DNA from: Stramonita haemastoma
Taxonomy: Eukaryota; Mollusca; Gastropoda; Neogastropoda; Muricidae
Reading direction: 5' to 3'
Assembly: GCA_030674155.1 (NCBI GenBank)
Contig: CM060326.1
Span: 19,707,669 to 19,771,668 of the forward strand
DNA length: 64,000 bases
Shown piece by piece: positions 1 through 10,727 of the stretch; the stretch's first letter is position 1, and each line of letters begins with the position of its first letter. The translations under genes were made by a program, and so were the position numbers. The notes under the pieces were generated by a model. That model did no database searches. It was not told where the DNA came from and saw nothing but the letters and a program-made list of their open reading frames with translations.

Positions 1-1800
1 ATGCACACATGTGTCTTGTTTAGACACCTATCCCTGACAAAAAATCGGGTAGTTGAGTCCCCAGGGCGGTTCGGGGCTGTAGGCCTTAATATGGCAACGT
101 TCTGGCGGCTCCTGCGACGGCACTGGAATCATTCGTATCGGTAATTGCCTTTCCAAAGGAATATTCCAGCAATGTGGAGAGAAGGGGTGGTCTGCTGCAT
201 TGGTAACAGCTTGCCTTCCATAATTACTCACGCTCTAGAGCCTGGAGTGCAACAACATAGTCTTCCAAGACTGACGGATGCCTACATCGGAAAGTCGTTA
301 TGACCTGACTTGTTTCTTCTTGATTAGACAACTAGAGTATCAGTTTGTGACCTACGTCTACCCTAATTCATCACTGAAAAGGGTATTGTGTTGCATTGTA
401 GGCTACTGTATGGCAGGGTAGAATAGGGTTAGGTACGGCACGGTACGTACAGTACAGTACGGTGCGGGGGGTTGTATGGTATGGTATGGTATGATAGTGG
501 TTATTGTAGTGCATTGTTTTGTATCGTACTTTAAGCCTTGTCAGATCTTCCTGCATGAAATTCAGGTGCGCTCTTGAGGGAGACTGCATGTCCATAAGAG
601 TAGCAGCACTTATCATATCTTGCTGTCTGCATGTGTATTGTTTCTCTATCAGAGTGGTATTTTTCTACATAGTTTAGCTAGGCACGTTTATCTTGTTGCT
701 CTGGGCTGTTTTTCGTGTGCAATGAATGCATGTTCCCCATCGAACCTCAGTTGATCGTCTCATCCAAAGGACTTGTGCCTAGACTATCAACTCAAGTGTA
801 TTGTCTAGCGGAAAATTTCCAACACAAATGGGGCATCGAACTTGCACTTTCAGCTTTCTGCGCAAGTGTTACCTGTAGCCCACCCATCCACCAGTATAGT
901 GTATGCCGTACTGGACAGACATGGTGATTCTGTTTCGAATATGCTGTGTCTGGATTTAATGGTGCACACAAAACTATGTTCAAATCAACAGTTCATTCAC
1001 TCCTTCTGGCTAAAAATACACAAACAAACAAACAAACAATTCATTAAACATGGCAGCCAGTGAAACTAGTGCAGGATTCGACATGCCCGTCAGATACGTG
1101 ACTGGTTACAACTACCATTAATATCCCATGTTTCCTACTTAACAAACAACGTGATAAATAATAACCTCAAGCGACTTAAGTTTCAAAGACAATGTTTATT
1201 CCTTGTGCATTCATGACCTTCAGTCCGGCCTTGGCTGCAAAGTCAATGCTAGGTTAGGGTGTCCTTCAGGTGTGAGGATACGTAATCTGACCAATCAGAC
1301 AGCCCTAAAGCCTGAAGATTAGAATGAGAACGATGCCTTTTTACTTCGCGGTGGATAGATAGTCATATTTTTTGTATGTGCTTGCCTCAGTTTTGCTAAG
1401 AGAATAGACAGATTTTGTAGTAGTGTACATAAGTGCTGCCAAAAACGTTTCAGCTCCCAGTATTTTATATATGCTCAGTGAAGTCCGCCTTACTATAGTT
1501 TTAACCGCTAAAAAGTCACTCTGTTCTTGCCTGACTCCGCTACAGACTACATTTCAGAAGAAAAAAATACTATATTCAGTCCAAGCATTTGACCAGGACC
1601 AGTCACTAGAGCTGACATAGAGTGAGTTGTATGATTATGAGAAACCATACTTCAGTCTGAAAATCTGGTTTTGCGTAATTAATTAGCTAGTATAAGCAGA
1701 CAGGTGGAAGACAGTCTATTTCTTTTAGTCGTGTTTTCTTCCTAGCTTTTGTTAAACTTATAACGTTTCTTTAAGCTCATTCTTGTTAGTTTAGTTGTAT

Positions 1801-1850
<50 letters not shown>

Positions 1851-2040
1851 GTGGTATGTTTGTAACAATTATTTTTGGTCGTGTTTTCTTCCTCACTTGT
1901 GTGTGTTAAAAAATTGTGATTGTTTTTTAAGCCCTTTCTTTCCACAATATTTTTCTGAGTTAATTTTAATATATATTTTTCTGACTTATATGTTCTAAAA
2001 TTCGAGATGAGCAAACAGTTAATGTGACTGGTTTTCAGAG
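1..2040. other. gene-free 5' flank of FOLR-A
   Basis: No coding region is recognised here. The stretch holds a dispersed-repeat copy (about 150-325), a short GGTAT-rich tandem patch near 430-510, and a 44-base T run at 1804-1847. A pyrimidine-rich tract and TTTTCAG just before 2039 look like a splice acceptor feeding the first coding exon of FOLR-A, so an untranslated 5' exon may lie somewhere in this stretch. I cannot place it. Confidence 0.5.
150..325 (-). repeat. dispersed repeat family F, copy 1
   Basis: The reverse complement of this stretch resembles 4270-4400. Both carry a block reading about GGCATC.GTCAGTCTTGGAAGACTATG, then CTCTAGAG, then GGCAAGCTGTTACC. Two diverged copies in opposite orientation within 4 kb indicate an interspersed repeat. 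No coding potential or terminal inverted repeats are seen. Confidence 0.55.
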
Positions 2041-2201
2041 ATGAATGTGGTGACTGCTGTGGTGGCTGTCGTCTTGCTGTCTCAACATGGCGGCTCACAG
2101 AACACTTCCCGGGCTCCACAGTGGAGGAGTTGATGAACACCTGTCTGGACAGTCGCTATCACAAGCCCAAACCTGGCCCCGAACCTGGCCTGTTGACCCA
2201 C
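2041..2201 (+). CDS. FOLR-A exon 1 (signal peptide and N-terminus)
   Basis: The ATG at 2041 opens a hydrophobic leader (MNVVTAVVAVVLLSQ). The mature part (GSTVEELMNTCLDSRYHKPK, then PGPEPGLLTH) lies one frame away, and a missing base in the CCCGGG run near 2109-2114 would reconcile the two. The donor is CAC|GTAGGT. The equivalent FOLR-B exon has the same GSTVEE block and ends in phase 0. Confidence 0.75.
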
Positions 2202-2208
2202 GTAGGTT

Positions 2209-2340
2209 CTTGTTGTTGGGTTGTTGTTGTGGTTGTGGTTGTGGTTGTTGTGGTTGTTGGTGGTGGTGGTTTGGTGGTGGTGGTGGTTCTTGTTGTTATG
2301 TAGTTGATTTTGTTGTTGTTGTTGTTGCTGTTGCTGTTGC
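2209..2340 (+). repeat. TTG/GTG-rich imperfect trinucleotide tract
   Basis: This is low-complexity GTT/GGT sequence at the start of FOLR-A intron 1. Its translations (poly-V, poly-N/T) are artefacts. Confidence 0.85.
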
Positions 2341-2362
2341 ATGTTCCCCATCGGGACACACG

Positions 2363-2729
2363 GGGGACAGGATAGCCTAGTGGTCAGAGCATTGTGCATG
2401 CTCGCCATTTGACAACCCAGGTTCTATTCCCGTTGGAGGGGATTTTTTCCCTGTAGTTAACATCAGTGCTGACTCCACTTTCCCAAAAGTCTTCTGGATG
2501 AGACTGTAAACCGAGGCCTCGTGTTCGAACGCGCGCAAAACATCTTGCCCACTCGTTAAATCCTGTTCCGCTTTTCGTTAAGAGTAGGCCATCGTGTTCC
2601 GGTGGGAACAGATGATAAGATTTACAAAACTGCATACACACGGGGACTGGATGTAAAACAGCACACGAGTGCTTATTCCATTATCATCGATGTAAAAGAA
2701 TAAATGAATAAAAGAATAATGAATAAAAA
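2363..2729 (+). mobile_element. tRNA-derived SINE family A, near full length
   Basis: The head reads GGGGACAGGATAGCCTAGTG, containing an A-box-like TAGCCTAGTGG, followed by a GGTTCTATTCCC B-box-like motif. The body has GTTAACATCAGTGCTGACTC, GATGAGACTGTAAACCGAGG and AGAGTAGGCCATCGTGTTCC, and the tail has GCTTATTCCATTATCATCGA then AATAAA repeats. At least twelve further copies or fragments occur in the window. It lies in FOLR-A intron 1. Confidence 0.85.
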
Positions 2730-2734
2730 CACTC

Positions 2735-2890
2735 CCAGGTTCACCCAGAATGTGCACTCTGATTCACACCCCCCACCTGGCAATCCCTGTAAGACCATAA
2801 GCGCACACTGGATGAGAAGGTTGTGTCTGTGACTTTTTTTTTTTTTTTTAAAGTACCTGTCCTCATAGATAGCCACAGTCCGACTTCGGT
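2735..2890 (+). repeat. dispersed repeat family D, copy
   Basis: It contains TCACCCAGAATGTGCACTCT, GCGCACACTGGATGAGAAGG and AAGTACCTGTCC..ATAGATAGCCACAGTCCGAC. The same order of blocks occurs at 3340-3520, 9105-9270 and 15665-15825. No TIRs or coding signal are seen. Confidence 0.6.
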
Positions 2891-3339
2891 GATATTTTTG
2901 TCCTTCCTATTATAAAATGTCGTGCATATTGTTTTACTAAGAACTTGCCATGGCTGATGACAAACTTTACATTACATGTTAAAACATAGCAATGATGACA
3001 GTATCCATATTACAAGGTAAAGCATAACAATGATAATCTCCATACTACATGGTAAAACATAACAATGATGACAATTTCCACATAACATGGTAAAACATAA
3101 TAATGACGACAATATCCACATTACATTAAAAAAAAAACACAAAAAAAACCCAACATTCTAATACTGGTTCAGAGTATTCTCCAAAGATTTGACATTCAGT
3201 TCGATTTTCCCGTCAAACCGGGAAGAAAGGTGGGGATCGAACCGTGAACCTCACGGTTTACTGGTTAGGCCAGGTGAACGTCTAAACCATCCTGCAACCT
3301 TCATTCTTCTAACAGATAAAATCGTGAAAAAATAAGTTG

Positions 3340-3520
3340 TTGTTGTGCATTCCCCATCTTTACACTCTGGGGGTCACCCAGAATGTGCACTCTGACTCAC
3401 TCACCCCATCTGGGAATCACTGTGAGATTGAATGAAACTGCACACTGAATGAGAAGTTTGCGTGTAGGACTGTTTTCAAAAGTACCTCGCCATACAGGTA
3501 GCCACACTCCGACCTCAGGG
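3340..3520 (+). repeat. dispersed repeat family D, copy
   Basis: This has the same block order as 2735-2890: TCACCCAGAATGTGCACTCT, TGCACACTGAATGAGAAGTT and AAGTACCTCGCCATACAGGT then AGCCACACTCCGACC. It ends at a run of about 15 G residues shortly upstream of FOLR-A exon 2. Confidence 0.6.
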
Positions 3521-3568
3521 GGGGGGGGGGGGGGAATAAGTAAAAACCTGTGTATGATCTTCCCCCAG

Positions 3569-3755
3569 TGTTCGCCATGGATGGAGAGATCCTGCTGCAC
3601 TGCAGAGAGTTGCCCAGGTCATTGGGTATGGAGGAAGCTGGCTGGGGTTCGACTTTTTCCACTGTGGCAACTTGTCACAGGGCTGCAAGCAGGAGTTCAT
3701 CAAAGACGAGTGCTTCTACCAGTGCTCTCCCAACCTGGGCCCATTCTTAGTGTCT
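3569..3755 (+). CDS. FOLR-A exon 2
   Basis: The acceptor is TTCCCCCAG|TGT. It begins CSPWMERSCCTAES in one frame and continues WLGFDFFHCGNLSQGC and DECFYQCSPNLGPFLVS in another. The exon is 187 nt, one more than the 186-nt FOLR-B exon, so an extra base near 3610-3630 breaks the frame. The donor is TCT|GTGAGT, and this junction is the seed of the following minisatellite. The Cys pattern (CC, C, C, C) fits the family. Confidence 0.8.
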
Positions 3756-4262
3756 GTGAGTTTTTTCTTTTTGATTGTAAAAATTCATGGCTTAAAATCT
3801 TTCCTTAGTGTCTGTAAGTTTTTTTTTATGGTAAAAATCATCGCTTAATTAAAATAGTTTCTTAATGTCTGTGGGTTCTTTTAATGGTTAACACATCCCT
3901 TAATTAAAATCATTCCTTAGTGTCTGTCAGTTCTTTTTTTTTAAGTAAAGATGACGGCTTAATTAAAATCATTCCTTCCTGTCTTCGAGTTCTTTTTTGA
4001 TGGTAGAAGTTCATCACTTAATTAAAATCATTCCTTCGGGTCTGTGAGTTCTTTTTGATGGTAAAAATCGTCGCTTGATTAAAGTCGCAGTGTCTACAAG
4101 TTCTTTGGACTTTTAAAAGTATTTCTGAGTGTCTGTGAGTTCTTTGGATTATTGAAATCACCACTTAATTAAAGTAATTCTTTAGTGTCTGTGAGTCATT
4201 TTGATGTTGAAATGATCACTCAATTAAAATCACTTCTTAGTGTCTGTAAGTTCTTTCGATCC
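3742..4262 (+). repeat. minisatellite copying the FOLR-A exon 2 splice donor
   Basis: About ten imperfect units of roughly 57 bp contain TTCCTTAGTGTCTGTGAGTT and a TTAATTAAAATCA spacer. The first unit starts in exon 2, whose genuine junction is GTGTCT|GTGAGT at 3755/3756. Donor-like hexamers recur at about 3814 (GTAAGT), 3871, 3926, 4044, 4135, 4191 and 4246 (GTAAGT). Two copies match the donor consensus better than the genuine site. Confidence 0.85.
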
Positions 4263-4269
4263 TTAAAAT

Positions 4270-4400
4270 CTAGTAGGCATCAGTCAGTCTCGGAAGACTA
4301 TGGAGCTGTGCTCTAGGCTCTAGAGGCAAAGCCTGGGTAAGTAAGTATGGAGGGCAAGCTGTTACCCCTGCAGCCCCCATTGAATCATCAGCTCGAGTTA
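4270..4400 (+). repeat. dispersed repeat family F, copy 2
   Basis: GGCATCAGTCAGTCTCGGAA, GACTATGGAGCTGTGCTC and GGCAAGCTGTTACCCCTGCA match, in reverse complement, the copy at 150-325. Confidence 0.55.
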
Positions 4401-4680
4401 ATGGTCAAACTACAAACTGGTTCTCCAAAGAGAGAGAGAGGTTGAAACCAGGGCGGCCCACTCTCTCCATCTCTGTTCATACTGGGTGCAGAAATTTTAG
4501 CACACAAAAAAAGGATTGAAAAAAGATACACATGGGAACATAGAAAATAACAAATAACAAACCTAATATCACTTAGACTTAGAACAGACGTTAAATTGAA
4601 AAGAACAAATAGCACACAATTTCTTGATACGCAGATGATACACAATGGTTTGATTAACAGAGGGGAGATCATGTCCTCAG

Positions 4681-4816
4681 GTAAAACGAAAGACTCGCAC
4701 CCAGCAACCCAGGCACATCCCTCTATGCCAAGGGAGGTGTGATGCTTGGTGGGAGGCCTGCAAGTCTGATCTTACCTGCATCGTCAACTGGTCACAGAAT
4801 TTCACCTGGGTCAAAG
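4681..4816 (+). CDS. FOLR-A exon 3
   Basis: The acceptor is TCCTCAG|GTAAAA and the donor is AAAG|GTATGG. The 136-nt exon is intact and reads VKRKTRTQQPRHIPLCQGRC followed by DAWWEACKSDLTCIVNWSQN. The basic RKxR block aligned with the vertebrate folate-receptor pterin-site arginines is kept. The family's HKGW block after the NW dipeptide is replaced by SQNF, so classical high-affinity folate binding is doubtful. Confidence 0.85.
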
Positions 4817-4916
4817 GTATGGTGGCTTTGTGAATGATGAAGATAAATGTGTTGTTAGTCTTTATTTTCTTTTCCATGAAGAATTTGAGTTGTTTTGAAT
4901 TTTATTGGCTTAGAGA

Positions 4917-4945
4917 GTGTGTGTGTGTGTGTATGTTTGTTTGTT

Positions 4946-4984
<39 letters not shown>

Positions 4985-5054
4985 TGTGGTGCGTGCGTGG
5001 TGCGTGTGTGTGTGTGTGTGTGTTTGAGAGAGAGAGAGAGAGAGAGAGAGGAGA

Positions 5055-5123
<69 letters not shown>

Positions 5124-5125
5124 GA
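4917..5125 (+). repeat. compound microsatellite (GT)n-(GA)n-(ACAG)n
   Basis: GT repeats run to about 5023, GA repeats from 5025 to 5051, and ACAG repeats from 5055 to 5121. It lies in FOLR-A intron 3. The same order of repeat types occurs at 43715-43925. Confidence 0.95.
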
Positions 5126-5504
5126 CATACAGATAGAAAGACAGAAAGACAGAGACAGGACAGGCAGAAAAACGTAAAATGACAATGATAAATAATTTAT
5201 TGTGGCATAGACATTTGATCCATTCACAAAAAAGACATTGTGACCAAGGGCGGTCGTAAAATAATGAACTCTTTCACTGTTTATTCAAACCGTTTCGAAC
5301 TATAAAAAAAATTAATCCGAAAAATTTCAACGCGCCATGGAGGCCACTTCGCAAGAATTTGACAGAAATAGTAGTCGTCATCATCACTAGTCTTCATTGT
5401 CAACGTCAGAAAGCTTTTTTGGTATTGTTGATAGTTTTCCATAAGATGGTCGATTGTGTTTCGACTTTGGTAAAATTTTCAATCTAGGCTCTCCTTTCCC
5501 ACCC

Positions 5505-5597
5505 CCACCCCCTTCTCTCTGTCTCTGTCTCTGTCTCTCTCCTCGTCTCTCTCCCTCTCTCTCTCCCCTCTCTCTCTCTCCCTCTCTCTCTCTCCTC

Positions 5598-5639
<42 letters not shown>

Positions 5640-5650
5640 TCTCTCTCTGG
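5505..5650 (+). repeat. (CT)n microsatellite
   Basis: Interrupted CT/CCT repeats in FOLR-A intron 3. Long frames across it (poly-RE or poly-LS) are not genes. Confidence 0.95.
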
Positions 5651-5874
5651 CCGTTTTTTCCCCCTTGATTTTAAACCCACCTTGGTCTCTCATTCTTTCC
5701 AGTATTTGTGTGTTCAAGACACATCAAGATTCCCTCATAAATATTAGTCATAGGGTTTATCATCTTGCTGCAATGTATGCATATAGTCAACTGTATTTTG
5801 TCTGTCAAGTGCATGCAACATTTATGGTGTTGGATTTTGTAAAGAGGTTGATGGTCATTCTACACAGCCTCTGA

Positions 5875-6012
5875 AAGAAAGAAAAAGAAAAGAAAGAAAG
5901 AAAGAAAAGAGAAGAATGGAGAGAAAGAAAGACAGACAGACAGAAAAAAAGAAAGAAAGAAAGAAAGATAAGAAAGAAAGAAAGAAAGAAAGAAAGAAGA
6001 TAGATGAAGATA

Positions 6013-6072
<60 letters not shown>

Positions 6073-6115
6073 TGATGAAGAACAAGAACAAGAACAAGAA
6101 GAAACAAAGAAAGAA
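5875..6115 (+). repeat. (GAAA)n and (GAT)n microsatellites
   Basis: GAAA-rich repeats at 5877-6000 are followed by about 19 GAT units at 6013-6070 and an AAGAAC patch, all inside FOLR-A intron 3. Confidence 0.95.
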
Positions 6116-6129
6116 GAACAACAAGATTT

Positions 6130-6260
6130 CTTGGCGTCAATGGGGCTGAGAGATACAGACACCTGCAGTGTTGGTCAAGCACTTTGAGCGGCACTCTGGA
6201 AACTGCATCTGTAAAGTGGACGGTTCTCGACTGTGTGGTCCCGGGTCACGGTAGTGGCCA
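6130..6260 (-). mobile_element. SINE family B fragment
   Basis: GAGAGATACAGACACCTGCA followed by GTGTTGGTCAAG, and later GACTGTGTGGTCCC, match the 5' part (plus-strand order) of the fuller copy at 51945-52190. The fragment lies about 60 bp upstream of FOLR-A exon 4. Confidence 0.65.
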
Positions 6261-6320
6261 CTGGCCGGTAATAAGTCAAGGCTGTGTAGAGTGACCATCA
6301 CCTCCGTTTCTTGACCACAG

Positions 6321-6620
6321 GTGTCAATCAGTGTCCTGCTGGAACCACATGTGACACGTTCATGAACGTGTACAAAGACGCCAACCACTTCTGCCAGAGC
6401 GTTTGGAACAACAGCTACAAGGTGGTCCCGGACTCTCAAGACTGTATCCAGCCCTGGTTCTCAGGCGAAAACCCCAACGAACCAGTGGCTCGAAGGGCAT
6501 GCAGAAAAACTGCTAGGTTTGTCCAGTTCTGCTGATTATGCTTTTGTTGCAGTCCTGTCGCTTGGGTCATGTCCTCTTGGTATGCTTTATGTTTCATTCT
6601 CTTGGTTTCCAGTTTGCTGA
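6321..6620 (+). CDS. FOLR-A exon 4 (C-terminus)
   Basis: The acceptor is TTGACCACAG|GTG. It reads GVNQCPAGTTCDTFMNVYKD, then CQSVWNNSYKVVPDSQDC and ENPNEPVARR, all typical of the family C-terminal half. In the literal frame the protein stops at 6533-6535 after an atypical tail. One base fewer in the A run near 6502-6508 would continue as RKLLGLSSSADYAF, as in FOLR-B, and a hydrophobic tail to a stop at 6618-6620. The exon therefore has one further frame break. Confidence 0.8.
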
Positions 6621-6975
6621 ATTAATGTCCAAGCTGTTATTTTGGCTTTGGGGCATTCTTATGATTGTTGCCCAGAAAGAGAAGTGTGTTGTGGTATGCA
6701 TGATGGTTTCTGGAGAGACTATTCAGAGGTGTAGTGTGTGATGTTTTAAGTCATGCTACCATACTGTGAGATGCTGTTTTGGGACTGGCTATGAGGTTTG
6801 CTTTACGTGTTCCATGCTTAAGGATCTACGCAAATCTGAAAAGCGTTTTATATATGTAGATATCTGTCTGTCTGTCTGTCTGTCTGTCTGTATCTATCTA
6901 TCTATCCAGCTATCCATCCATCCATCCATCCATCCATCATCACATCATCCTATCATCTATCATCACCTATCTATC

Positions 6976-7033
<58 letters not shown>

Positions 7034-7938
7034 TATTATCATCATATGACGTTGTATATTGTTATCTTACACGTCAGTTTGAAGGCTATTTTGCCAGCAG
7101 TGACAACTTTTGGAAGTATCTATCTACTGTTCAACATTAGATACTTTTCTTCTTCTTTTTAAAAAAAAAGTATTGTGGTTATGGTTGATTTAGTCAACAA
7201 CCATACAGGTGACCATGTTTAGGTATATTGGAGACATTCTGCAAGCAAAAAGGATTTTTATAAATAAAAAAAGACTCCAAGTACTTCTGCCATCCTATTT
7301 GAAGAAACTCTATAATGTTTGAAGCTACAAGCATACATTGATCTTTATTTTCTACACCGAGTTTTGTACTATCAATAGATCTCCCCCCCTCCACCTAAAA
7401 AAAAAATGACCATACTAGTTTTTGATTTTAGCATTTTATATATTCCATCTCCTTTTGGTAGTTCTCATCTTGATTTATATATTCTTATTACGAATGTGTG
7501 CATGCGCCTGTCATAACTTTGACATATCAAATTTTCAAAAAAACGGCAATAAAAAAAATCTAGGGGCAGCAAACTTGGCAACTGTACTGCTGTAGATACC
7601 ATCTCTGTTTTATGTCTCGTTGTAGCCATATCATAGAGCCCCCAAAGGAAAACAGTTGATAGCAACAAAAAAAAAAAAGGGGGGGGGAAACATATCATTG
7701 ATATAGTAATAACCGCATTGATATTGCTGTTTCATTCCTAATATCTTTACTTTTCATCTGTACCATTATTTCACACATAAAGATTTCATCACTCTTGGCG
7801 TCAATTGTTCATATTCTGTATACATAAAAAGCAAAATATCTTTACTTTTCATCTCTAATATTGCACTCACATATAAAAGATTATAATCACACTTGTCAAT
7901 TGTTCATATTATGCATACATAGAAAGCAAGTATCTTTA
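6621..7938. other. gene-free stretch after FOLR-A
   Basis: No exon-like sequence is recognised. The stretch carries the TCTG/CATC/TATC microsatellite at 6860-7033 and AT-rich unique sequence. Part of it should be the FOLR-A 3' untranslated region, but no convincing polyadenylation signal lies near the stop; the nearest AATAAA I noticed is around 7263. Confidence 0.45.
6860..7033 (+). repeat. (TCTG)n-(CATC)n-(TATC)n compound tetranucleotide repeat
   Basis: TCTG units from about 6864, CATC units at 6914-6938, then about 18 TATC units at 6965-7033. Confidence 0.95.
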
Positions 7939-8255
7939 CGATCCGGGTTCGATTCCCAATCGAGGGGATTTTTCCCCTGGAGTTAACATCAGTGCTGACT
8001 CTACTCTCCCCAAAAGTCTTTCGGATGAGACTATAAACCGAGGCCCCGTGTGTGAACGCACGCAGAACATCTTGCGCACACGTTAAATCCTGTTTTGCTT
8101 TTCGTAAGAGTAGGCCATTACGTGCCGGTGGGAACAGATGACAAGACTGACAAAACTGCATACAAACGGGGACTGGATGTAAAAAAAGCACGTGAGTGCT
8201 TATTCCATTATCATCGATATATAAGGATACATGAATAAATAAATGAATAAATAAA
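7938..8255 (+). mobile_element. SINE family A, 5'-truncated
   Basis: It begins at the B-box region (GGGTTCGATTCCCAATCGAG) and runs through AACATCAGTGCTGACTCTAC, GAGACTATAAACCGAGGCCC, CGTTAAATCCTGTTTTGCTT and TAAGAGTAGGCCATTACGTG to GCTTATTCCATTATCATCGA and an AATAAATGA tail. Confidence 0.85.
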
Positions 8256-8633
8256 GCCCTATCCCCTGCGGGAACGCCTGGGGCCTGTTAGTACAATGAA
8301 TAGCACCCCCACCCTCTGGAATATCTATTCAGGTGCTTTCCTCTTTTCTCGCATTTTCTCTCATATGACAGACAACAAAAGATGTTGTCTGTCTGAGCGT
8401 TCGAAGAAGCTGAATGTATGTTTGTGTGCTGTCACCATTTAATGAAACTTCACTGAACACTCACTTGAGCAAATGAAGACTTTTTATTTTTCTTGTGTTT
8501 TACCTCGTCACCTTCTCTCTGTTACCTGTCTGTCACACCCAACCCTGCTTCCTTCCTCTGTACCACCCGGTGTGATTTGTATACATAAATATGAACATTC
8601 GGAAACTGGATGTGCTTCTTTGATAAATCTGTG

Positions 8634-8644
8634 AGAGTGTGTGT

Positions 8645-8694
<50 letters not shown>

Positions 8695-8890
8695 TGTGTG
8701 TGTGTGTGTGTGTGTGTGCGCGTGTGTGTGTATGTTGGGGTGTGCGTGTGTGGGTGCGTGCGTGCGTGCGTGTGTGCGAGTGTGTGTGTGTGTGAATGTG
8801 TACACGTACAGGTGCGTGTGTATGTGTCTGTGTGCGTGCATGTGTGTGCGCACGCACATGTATGCATGTGTAAATATGCACACGCGCGCA
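8634..8890 (+). repeat. (GT)n microsatellite with GC-step variants
   Basis: Long interrupted GT tract with GTGCGT and CGTGCGTG variants. Open frames in it read VCVC or HTHT and are artefacts. Confidence 0.95.
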
Positions 8891-9104
8891 TGTGTACGTG
8901 TTTATGATCAGGAGTAAATCATCAATCTGGTGATGTCTTATTGAACTGTCGTCGATCATGAGATAACTAGTGTCACTGATAACACCATGAACAATTAAAA
9001 CAAACATAAGACTACATCAAGGAAAAGGAGCGAATATCTTACACAAACAAAGGCTTAACCTAGCTGACAGCTGATCTTCTCATAAGCCCAAGTATTGTTG
9101 TTGC

Positions 9105-9270
9105 TGTGATGCATTCCCCAGCTAAATACTCGGGGTGTCACCCAGAATATGCCCTCTTGTCTCACCTGTCAATCACAGTGAGGCCATAAGTACACGCTGG
9201 ATAAGAGGTTTGCGTATACTATAAACATGACCCTTCTCGAGTACTTTGTCACATAACCCTTCATGTGATG
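9105..9270 (+). repeat. dispersed repeat family D, copy
   Basis: GATGCATTCCCCAGCTAAAT, TCACCCAGAATATGCCCTCT and ACACGCTGGATAAGAGGTTT correspond to the blocks at 3340-3520. Confidence 0.55.
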
Positions 9271-9507
9271 AAAAGGTTTCAAGTTGCCCACAAACAAAAG
9301 GAAAAAAATGAGAACACATGGTTTGTGTTGTTTGTTTTGGTGCTTCTTTCATACATACAGCTCATATATCAGTGTCTAAAATAATATGAAGATTAAATGC
9401 TTTGCTATAGGTGTTGTGGAAACTGATGACAAAAACCAGAACATAACTTTGATAAATGGAAGAAACAAACACTCACTAAGAGGAAACAGACAAAAATGAT
9501 GAATGAA

Positions 9508-9715
<208 letters not shown>

Positions 9716-10579
9716 AAGAGAGAAGATGTTGAACTGAAAACCTACACATTTTCTCCCAACACACATAAAAACCAACCAGTCCTGACTCAAAAACTGAAAT
9801 CAGCCAAGATTTTAATCCAGAAAAAAAACCCAAAGGTGGTAAAAATTGCATGCATTCATAGAAACTCTGGATCCTCCAAAACTACAAGTGACACACTCCC
9901 ATACCCTAGCGATCATACACGCAGGTGTCCTGACAATATTTTCATCACATTCTACACAGCATAGTACACAGCATCTTACCTTCTAAAAAAAACAATACAT
10001 ATATATGAAAATGATAAGCTTTGTCGATTATTCTTTTGTGCAACACAATCACAATCACCCCAAAACTGTCCTGGATTATAAACAGTACGTGCCTACCCCG
10101 ATCTGGCTGCAGTCTTTTGAGGGAATTTTTTTTTTTTTTTTTTTGGGGGGGGGGGGGGGGGGAGGGGGGAGGGATTGCAGTCACAGTGGGGTTTCAAGTC
10201 CATAGTAAACCATAAGGAGTCTGAAAAAAAATGTATCTAGATAAAATAAACGAAAACACCAAACAGCATTATCCCCCCTCCCCCCCCAAAAAAAAAAACC
10301 CCAACAACTCTACAAACAAACAAAACCATTTAAACAAAAAAAAGCCCACCTTAAAAAACAAAACAATTAAAGATAAACAAACGATACCCTAAAACAAAGA
10401 AAAAAAAAACACCCCTTCTTTTCCAATCCGCAGGATATTTAAACAAGTCTCCCCCACCTGACCCTAGGGGATTCATGGATTTGGAGCTATCACTGCATCA
10501 AAGAAGAAGACGATCAACAAAATCATACTATAGATGAATTCAAACACCCACAACTCAGAATCGAGATACTCATGGAGTG

Positions 10580-10727
10580 TCCGAATACAGACCATCCACT
10601 TGCAAGACCAGTCCTTCTTCTGCATTCCTTACTGGGTGAGATGCGTAGTGCCTGGTCTTTTCCTGTGCTTGTGGTTCTGCAGGAGGTCTGCCTACAGGCC
10701 CCAGCCCACACATTCTGACTTCAGGGG
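10580..10727 (+). repeat. dispersed repeat family E, copy 1
   Basis: GTAGTGCCTGGTCTTTTCCT followed by GTGCTTGTGGTTCTGCAGGA and GGTCTGCCTACAGG closely match 43560-43640 (GTAGTGCCTGGTCTTCTCCT, TCTGCAGGAGGTCTGCCTG). It abuts a SINE head. Confidence 0.6.

Larger units (their letters stand above)
2041..6620 (+). pseudogene. folate-receptor-family gene FOLR-A, four exons, frame-broken
   Basis: Exons at 2041-2201, 3569-3755, 4681-4816 and 6321-6620 encode a folate/riboflavin-binding (FOLR) domain. Members of this family are Cys-rich secreted or GPI-anchored proteins that bind folates or related vitamins at the cell surface. Recognisable blocks in order are a signal peptide, HKPKPGPE, CSPWMERSCC, FHCGNLSQGCKQEF, ECFYQCSPNLGP-like, CDAWWEACKSDLTC, and ENPNEPVARR. 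Exon lengths and phases match FOLR-B (161/187/136 nt here against 177/186/136 there). Three one-base breaks interrupt the frame: between signal peptide and mature domain in exon 1, in mid exon 2 (187 nt where FOLR-B has 186), and in an A run in exon 4. The coding blocks are otherwise well conserved, so this is a recent pseudogene or a gene with assembly indels. Ligand is not predictable. Confidence 0.8.

Noticed and set aside
2363..2440. tRNA gene
   Set aside because: A- and B-box motifs are present, but the cloverleaf is not intact and the sequence continues into the SINE body. The same applies to other SINE heads, including those near 10728, 37919 and 62757.
5387..5680. Minus-strand frame ending LSTIPKKLSDVDNED
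   Set aside because: Most of the frame is (GA)n-derived. The last 30 or so codons look complex but have no recognised family match and no splice support.
8508..9007. Long HTHTHT/VCVCVC-type open frames
   Set aside because: They translate (GT)n or (CA)n microsatellites on both strands and in several frames. There is no codon bias, splice context or family match. The same holds at 29.4, 31.0, 32.6, 41.5, 46.4, 53.4 and 58.4 kb.
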